In this document: positions 34,060 through 46,117 of the stretch, piece after piece
Layout of the letters: each line of letters begins with the position of its first letter
Position numbering within the stretch: the stretch's first letter is position 1
Origin: Paragorgia papillata
Taxonomy: Eukaryota; Cnidaria; Anthozoa; Scleralcyonacea; Coralliidae
Assembly: GCA_035771165.1 (NCBI GenBank)
Contig: JAWNZC010000304.1
Location: forward strand, 310,001-374,000
Length of the DNA: 64,000 nucleotides
Direction of reading: 5' to 3'
Translations under genes and position numbers: made by a program
The notes under the pieces: model-generated
What the model was told of the DNA's origin: nothing
What the model saw: the letters and a program-made list of their open reading frames with translations, nothing else
The model's database searches: none

Positions 34060-34288
34060 ATATCGCTGCTGTGTGATGGCGTTTAATTTAGTTAAGTTCA
34101 GACTTTTTCGCTGCTGTGTGACGGCGTTTAATTTAGTTAAGTTCAAACTTTTTCGCTGCTGTGTGCATGACGGCGTTTAATTTAGTTAAGTTGAGACTTT
34201 TTCGCTGCTGTGTGACGGCGTTTACTTTAGTTAAGTTTAGCCGATATCGCGCTGCTGTGTGACGGCGTTTAATTTAGTTAAGTTCAGT
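34060..34288 (+). repeat. 45-bp minisatellite, right part
   Basis: Five units of CGCTGCTGTGTGACGGCGTT plus TAATTTAGTTAAGTTCAGAC. Same array as 28505-28613. Confidence 0.88.
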
Positions 34289-34525
34289 GTGGCCGCCACG
34301 AGGCTATTTATCTTTTTAATTTATTTAGATTTATTTTTTATAAAAGCACCAAGCATGCTTTAGTTAAGATATTCAAGACTTTAAAGTGTAGGTAGCAACA
34401 TATTTTACGTTGCCAGTAAATAAAGTTATACGGTATCAGTAAAACTTGTTGTTCAAATTAATCGTGTATGCTTTACGGTGAGCAAGCACCGTCACAGTAA
34501 AATATGTACCTAACTTAATGTAAGG
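34289..34525 (+). mobile_element. Possible 5' LTR and leader of the BEL/Pao relic
   Basis: Starts TGTGGCCGCCACGAGG directly after the minisatellite, is AT-rich and precedes the gag frames. No second LTR is present, so the boundaries cannot be checked. Confidence 0.4.
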
Positions 34526-36532
34526 ATGGACCATCATCAAATAATTTATAGCGGTACAAGACAAAGTCGCTCGCTGCCTGAAGCCGTGGAAAGCCGTGAA
34601 GTGAATCCAAAGCTTGGCGACAGTAGAAGGGAAACCGAAGCAAATGAACGAACTTGTAGACGAAAGCCTATATACAGCCAAATTAGGCATGTCCTGGGTC
34701 ATGGAAAACTTAAAGAAGAATAGAACAACAGCTGGGGCAGCGCTTCGAAAGCAAATAAAGAAAGTGAATTTTCTTTTAGAAGATCTGTGTGACATCTCAG
34801 CTTTAGAAAGAGAAAGAGATATCTTGGATGTGTGTCGAGATAAGCTAAACGAAGCTCATCAGCTTTATAATTTAAAATTGGAAATTCATGAAGAAGTCAA
34901 CGCTGCGTATCAATGGTTTGACATGCGAGATCGCGAACATTTCCAGTGTCGTATCAAGATTAACGAGAAGTTAAAAACACTCGAGAGAGAAAGATCTGAA
35001 ATAGTTTCACAAAGAAGCTCGTCTTCAAGGTCATCATGAAGTTCTATACATCATCGGTTACGTCGAAGAGGGCAAAAGCTGCAGCAAAGGCCGCATCTCT
35101 TCAAGTCGAAATGGAGTTCATAGAAAAAGAAGCCGAATTCAAAAGACTTCAAGTCATGAAAGAGATTGCTAAAGCTAAGGCGGAAGAAGCGACTATGAAG
35201 AATATAGAAGAAGAAATTGAAGTGATTTCAAAGTCTGAAGATAAAAGGATTGAATTCGACAACGATATGGAAGCCTATTTCAATGCAAACAAACATCTCG
35301 TGACGAAGAAGAAAGAACCCGTTTGGGGAAAACCCTCAATAATTCATGCAAGCACTCAGTTGGAACGTCCAGCTTCAGACCTTCCTGAAGTTTCTGATTC
35401 GTGGCCAGATCTTCCTATACCCAAGACGTAATAAAGCAATCGCGTGGCATTACGAAGAAAGTGGAGTTAAATCCAAATGTGCTAGAATTTATTCCTCCAC
35501 CTAAGACGAATCCTACTACGAAGAGTCGAGTACAAAGCACCGGCCGGGATTCCCACTTAACACCTAATTATGGTTCATACCAAATACCGAATCGTGGCCC
35601 AAATGAAAACCAACAAGATCTCAGCTCAGTTCGGTATTGGAGCTGCTAGCTAAACAACAAGGGCTGAATTGTCTTCCTAAACAGCAACCACCAGTGTTTT
35701 CTGGAAGCTACTTCGATTATCCAAGCTTTGTGAGCGCATTTGATTGTTTAATTGAAAGCAGAGTTGACGACCCAAGGTTAAGGGGGCGATTACATGGACC
35801 GGGCTGGCCCGGTGTAACGCGAAATTTGTGACCTGCGAAATACATGACTATTATGGTTTTGCACATGCGCAGATGATGCGCATGATAGACTTTGGCTCAT
35901 ATATTTCGCAACTGTTCCAGCTGTATCTCTACTTTCGCTGATATTTTGTCAACAAATGGCTAATTCAACAACTAACACTATCACTGGCTGTGTTGGCGTT
36001 GCAGCGATCAAGCCTCCATCGAAAAGCTGTAAATAAAAGGTACGTAGAACTCGGTTCAGATAACCCGAGGATCAGTTCAGAGTTCAGACTGTTGTATTCA
36101 TACTATAATTATTTATAAAGATTGTCTCGATACTAGTGTATTATTTTTGGGAACAAACATGTGTAAAGAAATAATTCACTTGCACTATAAGCATTGTTGG
36201 TTTACGTAAAGTGTTATTGGTTTTGTTATAGGCTTCTGTGCAAGATGTCCTTTAATTAATTTATAAAGTGTAATAGTCAATTTGCAACCATTGCAAAATG
36301 TTGTTGTTATGCCATCAACTGCCAGAATAGTTTTTCTTTGTTACATTTGTTAATTTCCAACTGTGAGATTCTGTTTTAACCCTCCACAGAAGTATATATT
36401 TTTAGGATCAAATTGCATTCCACAATATGCCAAATAAGCATCAGTAACGAGGGGAAAATAAACCACTAAAGTCTTAAATTGAACAATATTTGCAGCATAC
36501 TACATGTACATGCAATTCTTTTTTTGTTGCAG

Positions 36533-36728
36533 TGGAAGAAATACAGCTGTATGCAAAATCTGCAGGAAAGATGACAATGAAGACTGGCTTGGTTGTGACT
36601 GACGTGGTCAATTTCTTCATCGTAGCTGCATTGGTGTTGACTTTCAACTGCCCTTTCCCAAAACTTTTATTGTTAACAGTCATTTATTTAATTATACAGT
36701 TGGGCCCAGTTATTCAAAAGTAAATTAG
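36533..36728 (+). pseudogene. PHD-finger terminal exon with a stop in place of a zinc ligand
   Basis: After acceptor TTTTTTTGTTGCAG the frame reads CKICRKDDNEDWLGCD, TGA, then GQFLHRSCIGVDFQ. Spacing matches a PHD finger (Cys-x2-Cys, Trp-x-x-Cys-Asp-x-Cys, His-x-x-Cys). The TGA falls where the Cys after CD-x would lie. Probably the last exon of a transposon-encoded or captured protein. Confidence 0.6.
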
Positions 36729-36739
36729 GTTAATCCTGG

Positions 36740-38290
36740 ATTATTTAAATATTGAGAGCAATTCTCTGGACTTGCTTAGGAAAGTTAAGCTACTTCTTGT
36801 CAGGGCAACTGCATAATAATTGATAAGTGGTAAAGGTTTTTTATCAAGTGAACTTTTATCCTACACACCTATTTCGGAAATCATGTACAAAGTAAATCCT
36901 GTGTGCAAGCTAGTGAAGTTTGAAATTATAACACTACATATTTGTCGGAATGGACTGAAATAAAACATTTCACCCAGTATTAGCTCTAATCACCCTTTGA
37001 ACTGGCACCAGCATTAAGATTTCTATAAGCTTTCTTGAATGTGGCTTGCAAAGCTACAGGATATATTTATATTATAATGATCTTTCTCAGCTTATATTGT
37101 AATTTGTGCTTGAACAGAACTTATTAACCCTTTGGACTCCTAAAGACTCTCTCTTAAATAGTAAAACCATCTTGCATTTTACAGAGTAAAATAACAAAGT
37201 GCCTGGTCTAGGAGCACGTGGAGAGCTACATTTGCTCATCATTGTATATACTGTACCTACTCCCTATATATGTTATGTAAATATGGTACTAAATAAAAAT
37301 TGTCTTGTCTAACCAACCCTGCACCTAAAACTATAATTCTACTAGAAATTATTATCACAAAAGAAGGTTTTTTTGTGATAAGAAGGGTGGCTACTTTTGG
37401 TTTTTCATAGTAATTATTGAAAAAAGCAGAGAAATAATTTTATTATTTAAAATACAAATTACCACCACTTTTCCGATTATGTATGTGGTGGTTGTTTTGC
37501 ACAACTGTTTATAAAACATGTGTGAATGATGAATCACCATGACTCTTTATTATGGGGCAAAGCTGTCTTCACTCTGAATTCAGAGTGTCTCATGCTGTTT
37601 ATCCAAACTGAATTTGAGGGGGTATTTGACCAAGATCTTTGGTGCAGAGCATTTACCTCAAAAATTTTGGCGCAGATTGACAAGCTCATAGTTATGGTGC
37701 AGTTTTTTTTGGCGCAAGCTTTCTAGTTTTTTGGCGCACAAATAATAAATGTTTGAAAATCTTTGGTGCAGAGAATTCTGAAATTCACCCTGGCAGTGTT
37801 TATGGCGTTATAAATTTCATTGGTCATAATCCATTACAGTTTACACTCAACTGATCCAAGGAGAGATGTGTATTATTTCATAACACATAGTTGTTGTGTT
37901 GGTATCAAGGATCTACTGTATCATGATTGAAAGAACATGTACTGCAGTAGGTGAATAGGTGATATACTGACAAATACTGTGGGTGAAAAAAAATGACAAT
38001 ATACAGTATGTCTTGACAGTCTCGTTGCAAATATAAGATATTCATGGCCTTGATGAATACTTCCACAGCAAATTAAACGTTCCTACCAATCTATCATGAA
38101 TTTCTGTCAAAGAAGAAGCTAAACCACTGAAATCTTTCTGAATGTGGCGAAATCTCGCAGAGCAGATAGTTTCTTGGCTTGTTTTCGGCTGATAAGGTGT
38201 GCCTTCCATCGTCCTTCATCAATATCAAATTAAATCCAGTTTCGGAGGTGGATGCGATACATTATAAACATCTTATATTATATAAACATT
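36740..38290. other. Interior of the 3.18-kb element, no gene recognised
   Basis: AT-rich DNA with TTGGCGCA words repeated near 37670-37735. No domain found on either strand. Confidence 0.4.
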
Positions 38291-38441
38291 AGATAATTCG
38301 TTTCCTTCGACGGCCATTATGGTTCGACCCAGGCCTCAGATATTTAGCAAGCGGTCATGTATTTCGCGCCTACACGCGCGAAATACATGACCCGTCACGT
38401 CATAAATTTCGCTTGACACCGGCTAACCGGAATGAGTTTAC

Positions 38442-38862
38442 GAAACGATTACATGGAGCGGGCTACCCGGTAAGCCGGGATGATTTCAGGCCGAAATTCG
38501 CAATTATCAAGTAAATAAGGGCAAAGTTACGTTAGTTTTACTTCAGTTTTACACTAATTAGTCTATTATTTATTTTGTAAGCCCATCGTTAATAAAAAGA
38601 TTGTTAAAGCTAACCCAGGAAAGCGTCTTCACGACGACTAATTAATTTATTAAATCTTCGCTTTGATCACGAAACACACAAACAACGTTGATGTTCTATT
38701 TCAGTTCCTTTCAGTACTATTTATTCACACAGTCAAGCAAACGAACGCGTATCGAAGCGAGTTCAACAGTTTTTCAGCCCGGTTTGCCGGGATGAAAACG
38801 ATTTAATACATGGACATTTTCATCCCGGTTAACCGGGCTAGCCCGCTTGCCATGTAATCGAA
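38442..38862. mobile_element. Nested MITE with ATTACATGG ends
   Basis: CGATTACATGGAGCGGGCTA and TAGCCCGCTTGCCATGTAAT are inverted ends close to those of the enclosing element. Inner CCGGGATGA/TCATCCCGG words repeat. Confidence 0.6.
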
Positions 38863-40825
38863 ATGTTAAAACAACATGCGTTTTATATATGTAAAGCGGG
38901 CTAGCCAGGTTAACCGAGCTAGCCCGGTTAACCGGGCCAGCCCGTCCATGTAATCGCCACCTTAGATTGTATTACCTGAATCAATTTACAAGTGGTGATG
39001 CAAATGAAGTTGTTAAAGGTTTGGTCAACTTGAATTCTCCGGAGGCTTATACAAAGGCGAGAAAGCTTCTAAAGGAACGATTCGGGCATCCTTATCGCGT
39101 CGCTCAAGTGTATAAAGAAAGATTAAAGAATTGGGCTCCTATTAACGATATGGACGGTGTCGGGTTGCAAAACCTTTCGGACGTTTTGATACAAACCGAA
39201 GAGGCTAAATTAAGCCAAGAGAGGTTATACCTGGTGATGACAACGATCCGTATGCAGTTCGGACAGTCCTTGGTTGGGGAATTGTTGGCCCAGTCTCGAA
39301 GATTAACCAAACCGACCGCGAACGGACCGAAGTTTCGTGTAACCGAATCGAAGTTCGAGAAATCGGAAGGGAAAAGAGAGATTATTGATCCATCGTCAGT
39401 CAACAGAATGTTCGAGATGGACTTCAACGAAAACAGTGACATTGTTCGAAAATCTCTTTCTCAAGATGATCAAATGTTTCTGGACAAGGTTTCTAAAGGA
39501 ATCCACCTTCGACCAGATGGACACTACGAGATTCTGTTGCCGTTTAGAGAAGATGACATCAAACTACCTAACAACAAGAAATTGGCTACCTATCGCCTCT
39601 AACGGTTGAAGTCAAGATTCGGTAATTCATGGATGAAATGATTAAGAAAGAGCACCCAGAAAAGGTCCCTCCAGAAGAAGAATCGGTTGCAGATGGTCGA
39701 ACTTGGTATATTCCACACCATGGGGTGTACCATCTAAGAAAGCCTGAAAAGATTCGTGTAGTATTCGATTGTTCATCGGAGTACAAGGAAGAATCATCAA
39801 TAAACATCTCCTACAAGGCCCTGACCTTACGAATAAGCTGATAGGTGTTTTGACAAGATTTCGACAAGAGTCCGTTGCCTTCACGAGCGACATAGAGGCA
39901 ATATTTCATCAAGTGAAAGTGACGAAAGACTGTCGAGATTTCCTTCGTTTTTTATGGTGGCCACACGGTGATACAAGCAAAGAAGTTGAGACGTACAGAA
40001 TGACGGTTCATCTATTTGGAGCGGCATCTTCACAAGGCTGCTCGAACTTTGCATTAAAACAAACAGCCGACGATAACGAAAAGGACATTGGTGAAAGACC
40101 AGCCGAGTTCTTAAGAAAGAACTTCTACGTCGATGATGGTCTCAAATCCGTTCCTTCCGTAGATGAAGCCGTTAGTTTGATAAGTCAAACCAAAGAAATG
40201 TGTAGTCGTGGTGGATTTAATCTACATAAATTTATCAGCAACAAGAAAGAAGTGATCCAAGAAATTCCTGAAGAAGACCGTGCCAAAACAGTGAAGAATC
40301 TTGATCTCGAAGTCTTGCCAGTTGAAAGAGTGCTAGGTGTTCAATGGTGCATAGAAGCTGACAACTTCGAATTCCGTATTCTGCTGCAAGATCGACCTTT
40401 GACTAGAAGAGGAGTTCTAGCAACCGTTAGTTCCATTTATGATCCATTGGGCTTCGTAGCGCCCATCATTCTGACAGGAAAAGGGATACTTCAGAATCTA
40501 TGTCGCGACAAGCTGGACTGGGATGATGAAATTCCTGACAATATCAAGATGCAATGGGAGAAATGGAGGAAAGAGCTGCACCGCCTGAAAGATCTATCGA
40601 TTCCCAATGCGGATATATTTCCCCCCTTTATTTCAGCTATGGCTGCATGTGCAGCCGTTTAAATGGGATATATCGTCTTGTCCGCTTATTATCGAATTTC
40701 CTTTTTTTTTTGGAAACCAGCAGAACGATGTTCGGACTGCAATTACGCCAATGACCAGGGTTTTTGCTCTTGCCAGCAGTGCATGTGGCTTTCGGAAGGA
40801 TGAACGCATGGTAATGGAGACTCGG

Positions 40826-41420
40826 AAGTTTTCAATCAACCTAGACGCGCCTGGCCTGCACGACTTGCCGCGGGGACGGTTGACAGTTATATTGGTAAAT
40901 TGCGAGCTATATTTATCTCTGTCGGTAGGGCGGGTCCCGTTAATGACTCATTGGGTGTTGGAAATCCGGCAGCTCATCCTACGATTGAACAATATCTCGT
41001 CTCTATACGCGAAGAACAGGCTCCAGCTAGGATAGCTCCGAAGCAAGCGACTCCGTTCTTTTTTTGATAAATTCGTCGCCTTGTGTACCACGCTTCGTGC
41101 CCAGACCTTATCCCCATCCTCACTTCCACAGCTCGATACCTCTACAGTCGGGATCTCGCCTTTTTCTGTCTGGATTTTTAACCCGGTGATCGAGCCTCTG
41201 ACTTAGGGCGCGTCAAGACGAGAGAAATCTTAGAATTTTCGCGCGGGTTGCTCAATCAGGCTATCTCTCTTGGGCGCGTCTTAGAAGAGGTGGCACGACG
41301 CGAGTCACACGACGGATGGAAAAATCTCAAGACCGTTTATTACTCCAAATCCAATGTAGTGATGAATACGGCCAGAGTCGCAAGCCTCCTCAGCGCTGGG
41401 TGCTCTCCTTCCTCGTCTCA
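40826..41420 (+). pseudogene. Tyrosine recombinase relic (Crypton/DIRS-type YR)
   Basis: Successive frames show TVDSYIGKLRAIF, NPAAHPTIEQYL, REEQAPARIAPKQATPFFF (core-binding domain), then after one extra T near 41057 DKFVALCTTLRAQTLSPSSL, then after another shift ARYLYSRDLAFFCLDF, a TAA, and GDRASDLGRVKTREILEF. The next stretch, FSRG then CSIRLSLLGAS and GWKNLKTVYYSKSNVVM, corresponds to the far end of the catalytic domain, so the middle is deleted. Known role of the family: site-specific integration of YR transposons. At least three frameshifts or stops: a dead copy. It begins about 200 bp after the BEL/Pao truncation. Confidence 0.75.
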
Positions 41421-41853
41421 ACAAGTCTTAGAGACTACACGTTTAGGTGTAGAATTCTGTGCACGCGTAATAATCTTCAGGATTGTCGTGTCGCTTTTCC
41501 CTGATTCCTTTCATTGCCTTCCGTTCTGAGTATTGGAGGGTATATTAATAAATGGGCAACATGTTTTTTTTGTTTATAGGGTGGTTATTCCTAGGTTTAG
41601 TCTATTACGCTTCAACTTAGGGCATAGGAAAATTACCTTAGTCCCATTCTTAATTCCCTCTGCTGAAGGTAGTGTGGGAGGTAGACCACTGTGAATATAT
41701 TACTATATTTCGATCCTTATTTTTCAATAGCCTTGAAGTTATATACTTTCATATACTTTCAATTTGTCCAACAAAATAGAGATTTTTAATGATATCAAGT
41801 AGCCTAGCACTAATAAAAATACATTCAAATGGTGTTTTCAAGCCATAATAAAT

Positions 41854-42557
41854 AACTAGATCCCAAGGATAGTGCAAAGTTTCTAGTCAAAGATAATAAC
41901 AATTTTTGCCACATGCACGGACAGAGCTGCCAGCCCTTTTTCTTGAGCAAAGCCCAAGTTAATTTAATACAAGCCTAAACTCAGACACACAAAATACCCC
42001 AAATTACGATCGTACTGTGATGATTATGTTGCTATAGCTTCACGTTATTGTATAGCCTTGCGAATCTTCTGCCCAAACATGCGCTAAGTTCACGCAGGTA
42101 CAGATACATGTAGAACGTCGTGCAGAACTTAAACATTTATGTTTATGGCCAGGGTTCTTCGTAGTTGTTTATTGAACGCCAAATCAAAATGCGAAGACAG
42201 TCTACAATCTCCAGAATTTGTTACTGAGCTGACGTGCAAAACTGCTCGAGCGCCACTCGTGTAAAATATAACAGACACGAACCAACAACACTCTACAAAC
42301 CGACTTCACAACATCGTCATTCGTCAACATGCCAGACCACATTAAAGTTAAATATAAAGTTTTTAATATTTATTCGCACCTTCCGCTAGGCAGACAATAA
42401 ATCCTTTCGTCCAGACCATATTTAATTAGCCATGCAGCTAAGCCTAGAAAGTCGTTGTTTCGGGAAGAAAATTGATCGCTCCTTTACGTTTCTCCGCCAT
42501 TGTTGTATTCGCCAGTCGTAAACAAAACCACGCGTGCGCAGTGCTATTCTAATATAT
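41854..42557 (+). repeat. 0.7-kb dispersed repeat, copy A
   Basis: AACTAGATCCCAAG to CGCGTGCGCAGTGCTATTCT is collinear with 52841-53580. The trailing module GGTAAGTTTACTCC to AACTTTGCACTAAAAA (42570-42675) matches 54313-54430, where an extra 0.73 kb separates it. Confidence 0.85.
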
Positions 42558-42689
42558 ATTATTAAAACTGGTAAGTTTACTCCCCGGAAAGTTTACACTA
42601 TCTATGTATGTATCGTGTAAATTTTCGCCACTCATCACAATACTGCAAAGTTTCTGTGAAACTTTGCACTAAAAAAACAATACTTGTAA

Positions 42690-43490
42690 AAAACCGATAT
42701 TTTGGAAAAAACAGGACAAATATTTCAACAACAAAGTATTGTTTGAAATTTGATTCAGTCATGCATACTATACACGATTCACATATACATTACAAAATAA
42801 TTGCAACATCAGAGATGTTGCACTATTTACGGCAGCATTATCTGACGTATACATTTTCTTAACGCAACAATATATAGAGCATAGTTAACTGATATGTTTC
42901 GCGAAGAAAATGCATATGGAATGATAGTGAAAAAAAATAAAACGAACTGATATTGCTTTTTCCTGTTTTACATGCATAATTTGCGAGTATTTCGTGCTTA
43001 TTTAAAAAGATCCCAAAACAGCTCTCACAGATCAACGAATTATATATACTTCATAGATATACAATTGAAACAAAAGACACATATACAATACAACCTTGCC
43101 TAATATATTACAATCATTTTATACATGCACTTTTTGCAACAGAAAGATCGCGGCAAAAACTCGATGCAAAGCATTACGACAGGTAACGTTGTTCTATTTA
43201 GGGTAATAAAAATGTTACGATAAAAAAGCGTTTGCATGCATTAGCCAAATTATAAAATGAGTCGGAGATAAGAAATTATCTGATTGGCTAATAAGGCTAA
43301 TTTAGAACACGATTTATAGTAACGCTGACGTACTTGACAATGTATTTGACAAATAGTTTTTATTGTACAAAATAAGTTCAGGAATATACTGAATTTCATA
43401 TATATATATGGTAATAGATATACAGGGATATCGAGAACGCTGAATGTATGTATGTCGCACGCACTAATCAGTACACATTGTATAGCCTTC
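42690..43490. other. Intergenic AT-rich DNA
   Basis: No coding stretch, RNA gene or inverted repeat longer than about 15 bp was recognised. Confidence 0.4.
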
Positions 43491-43500
43491 TCTATGCCAT

Positions 43501-43648
43501 GTGAGTTCTGGTGTCCCAATGGTTAAAGCGTCCCACCAGAGTTCAGAAGGTTATGGGTTCGATTCTCGTCTGCAGCTCAGAAACATTTTTCTTAGTTTGC
43601 AATTAAGTTTGAGAAGCAAAGTTTGCTTTAAACATAGTCCCTGCATGG
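43501..43648 (+). repeat. SINE-like tRNA-derived sequence
   Basis: An A-box-like TGGTGTCCCAATGG (43509) and a B box GGTTCGATTC (43556) have tRNA spacing, but acceptor and D stems pair poorly. It is followed directly by the dispersed module 43649-43794. Confidence 0.5.
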
Positions 43649-43794
43649 AATTAAAGTGTCTGGAAAGGCGGGGTACTTCAAAGCACACGCTTTTTGTTCC
43701 CTCTCAATTCTGATCACATGGGACGAAGGGGCACAATTTCAGATGTCAACTGTTTAGCTACGCTCAGCAAAAGTATTGTTCAACATTTGGACGT
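43649..43794 (+). repeat. Dispersed repeat (pair with 25694-25832)
   Basis: Direct copy of 25694-25832, here attached to a tRNA-like head. The pair may be a SINE body. Confidence 0.8.
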
Positions 43795-44130
43795 AGAGTA
43801 ATAATCACGGAGAAAAAACACGAAGGGATAAGTCTATTAAGCATTCCATCTGCTTCAGATGTTGCAAAGGCGTCTTGGCGAAGAGAAATAACAAATATTA
43901 CGGTATTACAAATCAACACGACACGTCGTTGTTGATATAAATGATATAAAAGCTATTCCTAGATAAATAGACGGAGGCAATGTACATATTTGTAATACAC
44001 ATTTCCAACCAAAGTGACATTGAAGTTAGTATACAAGTTTCTCAAATCATGAATAATCCATTTGATCACGAGATGACATTTGGATATCCCACTGAAACAC
44101 CCTCAACTACAAAGTAATTCAATAGATTTT

Positions 44131-44207
44131 TTCTGCATGCGTAATTAAGATATTTGATGAAAGTCACTAGTGATCTTCCTCAAATATCTTAATTACGCAT
44201 GCAAAAT
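44131..44207. repeat. Hairpin, 27-bp arms
   Basis: TGCATGCGTAATTAAGATAT is opposed by ATATCTTAATTACGCATGCA. Confidence 0.8.
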
Positions 44208-44412
44208 CATAGTCATCCCAACAAAAATTCACACTCAAAATTGCTGTTATTTATATATTGATTCACTTCTTGTCGTCTACAACAAATGTAACATTACATC
44301 CACTAAATACACACTTCTCAAGATTAATGCCACAACCAGTACATACAATTTTCTTGAGAGAACTTTCTCCAGTTTGGACTCATTTGAGAAGTCATATGAA
44401 CAACTCGAGCTC

Positions 44413-44523
44413 GTGTCCCACCGGGGTATCCAAACACTCGAAAACAATTAACAAAAACACTCGCGCTACGCGCTCGTGTTTTCATGCATTGTTTTTTCGT
44501 GTTTGGATACCCCGGTGAAACAC
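44413..44523. repeat. Hairpin, about 40-bp arms
   Basis: GTGTCCCACCGGGGTATCCA is opposed by TGGATACCCCGGTGAAACAC, with an inner hairpin CACTCGCGCTACGCGCTCGTG. Confidence 0.8.
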
Positions 44524-44927
44524 TCGCTCTCGTTGTTCATATATTACTTATACACGCTACATTATACAATTTGGTTATCTGAATTTGATGCGGTAAAAAC
44601 CAATCCTTTCCAGAGAAAGTATACTTTACCCGATGATTGAATGACTTGACAGCTGGACCAGCTGGTTAATAATAGTAGTCCCCCGATTGCATTTGTTTGG
44701 TCTCACTTTGTTTAATATTTCGCGATTATTTCTTACTTTAAACCGTTAAAAAAAAAGAACCAATTGTGACTCAGAACTAGTCATGCAACAAGCAGTTGCG
44801 CATCACGTTTTGCCAAAACGGGTGCTAGAGCGAGAAAGAAGATTGTTATGTCATGCACCACGCAAAGCTTCGGTCAGTAGTTTGGGCCTGTTTGGCATGG
44901 CCTTGGCAAACTGACTTAAAACTCCCA

Positions 44928-45113
44928 TACACCACTTTCATAATAGCGACTAATCTGAATATTCTTTTGTGTCCATCTTAATAAGCCTTTCTGGCCTCGT
45001 TTGTGCGTTTGTAATTCCAAAGAATTTTTGCTTCATAACGAGGCCAGAAATGCTAATTTAGATTCACATAAAAGAATATTTAAAGTGAAGACCTTTATGA
45101 AAGTGTCCGTCTA
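44928..45113. mobile_element. Mariner-like MITE, family copy 3
   Basis: TACACCACTTTCATAAT and ATGAAAGTGTCCGTCTA frame inner arms GCCTTTCTGGCCTCGTT / AACGAGGCCAGAAATGC, matching 27972-28160. Confidence 0.75.
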
Positions 45114-45586
45114 TATATATATGGGTTTCGCGACAAAATAATCCGCGGGTCGGGTGAGTTTGTTTACTTAACAATCGTGCATTTCAATACAAATTTTAGA
45201 CGAGCACAGAGAAACCGGGCTTGGAGCATGACAAAATTTGCCATAAAAACCCATGCACGAGTGATGAGCCAAGTTAAACACAGAGTGAAAATCCTGAATG
45301 ATGCACGTACGCGTGTAGTGGTTGACAACAGAATTTTTACCTTTTATCAAGTGTTGGAAGGGCCGCAATGTTTCCCAATGTAGAATGTTTATCTCAACAC
45401 AAACACAGTCTAATAAAATTACAACCTACTTCTTTTCAGTTCTCAATTCGTTCTTTAAGGATTAAAATATGTCCTGATGGCTGAAATCTGTCGCGATATG
45501 CATGGTTAGAGTAATTTGATAGAAACCGACTAGATCGTGTTTGAATGTCGTGTCTAATTCTCCTGAACATTTAGTTTGAATGAATA

Positions 45587-46117
45587 CACAGGCGGCGCAA
45601 CTGGGGGGGCCCCCAACTTTGTAAAAGTGCGGAAAAAAAAGGGGGGGGGGCTTTGCGGCGAAGGTAAGGGTGATTATACGTTGAATATTTGTACATCTTC
45701 GACATACAGCATTTTGAAAATTCCATATCACTGCAGGGTGACAATCCTGGTGAAAATCGTAAGAAAAATCGTGCCGTGTGATAGCTCAAACTCATCTCAT
45801 GAATACTCCACGTATTAGCATTTGATGACTGCTGACCAGAAGTATTATGAATGAGCCAAGAATTAAGAAAGCCCGAAAAGAATTAAGAAAGGCCGAAAAA
45901 AATGAATAATGAAAAAAATTGCTGTGGGCGGTAAAGCTTTTATAACGTTTAGGATTCTGTAAAATCTTCCCCCAAAACGCAGTTAATGCCATTTCAGAGA
46001 CTCTAGATTTCAAAATTTTCCGGGGGGGCATATCCCCGGACCCCCCTAGAGGTTTCTCGCGCCTTCGGCGCTCGAAGTTCAGCCCCCCCCTACTAAACCT
46101 ATCTTTCGCCGCCTATG
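45587..46117. mobile_element. hAT-type MITE, 531 bp, 8-bp target duplication
   Basis: The ends CACAGGCGGCG and CGCCGCCTATG fit the hAT CA-start rule, and AATGAATA at 45579-45586 is repeated at 46118-46125. It carries a G run (45640s) and GGGGGGCATATCCCCGGACC. No transposase. Confidence 0.85.

Larger units (their letters stand above)
35782..38961. mobile_element. 3.18-kb TIR transposon inserted in BEL/Pao, TWA target
   Basis: GGGGGCGATTACATGGAC at the left and GTCCATGTAATCGCCACC at the right are the ends, followed inward by CGGGCTGGCCCGG / CCGGGCCAGCCCG. The flanks are TAA (35779-35781) and TTA (38962-38964), one mismatch, as expected for an old TWA (Harbinger-type) duplication. Removing the element with one flank restores the frame of the interrupted DUF1759 segment. 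No DDE transposase seen; a broken PHD exon lies at 36533. Confidence 0.82.
34526..40640 (+). pseudogene. BEL/Pao retrotransposon relic: gag-like, DUF1759 and reverse transcriptase parts
   Basis: The plus strand carries broken frames in BEL/Pao order. 34614-35036: helical gag-like N-terminus. 35036-35431: Lys/Glu-rich coiled region. 35637-35781 and 38965 onward: DUF1759-like segment with FSGSYFDYPSFVSAFDCLI and YLNQFTSGDANEVVKG, cut in two by the insertion at 35782-38961. From about 39400 the frame jumps straight to the RT lead-in, so zinc knuckles and protease are deleted. 39629-39841 and 39769-40662: RT palm with [30 protein letters not shown] and the active site [10 protein letters not shown]. 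At least five frameshifts. RNase H, integrase and the 3' LTR are missing. Dead element. Confidence 0.88.

Noticed and set aside
36490..36723. 77-codon frame with membrane-like residues
   Set aside because: Shadow of the PHD-finger exon, which is in another frame.
43508..43580. Functional tRNA gene
   Set aside because: Boxes are present, but acceptor and D stems do not pair and the anticodon loop is unclear.
45177..45383. 68-codon frame MHFNTNFRRAQ...
   Set aside because: Uniform looking, but no domain, splice context or start evidence; it lies among MITEs.
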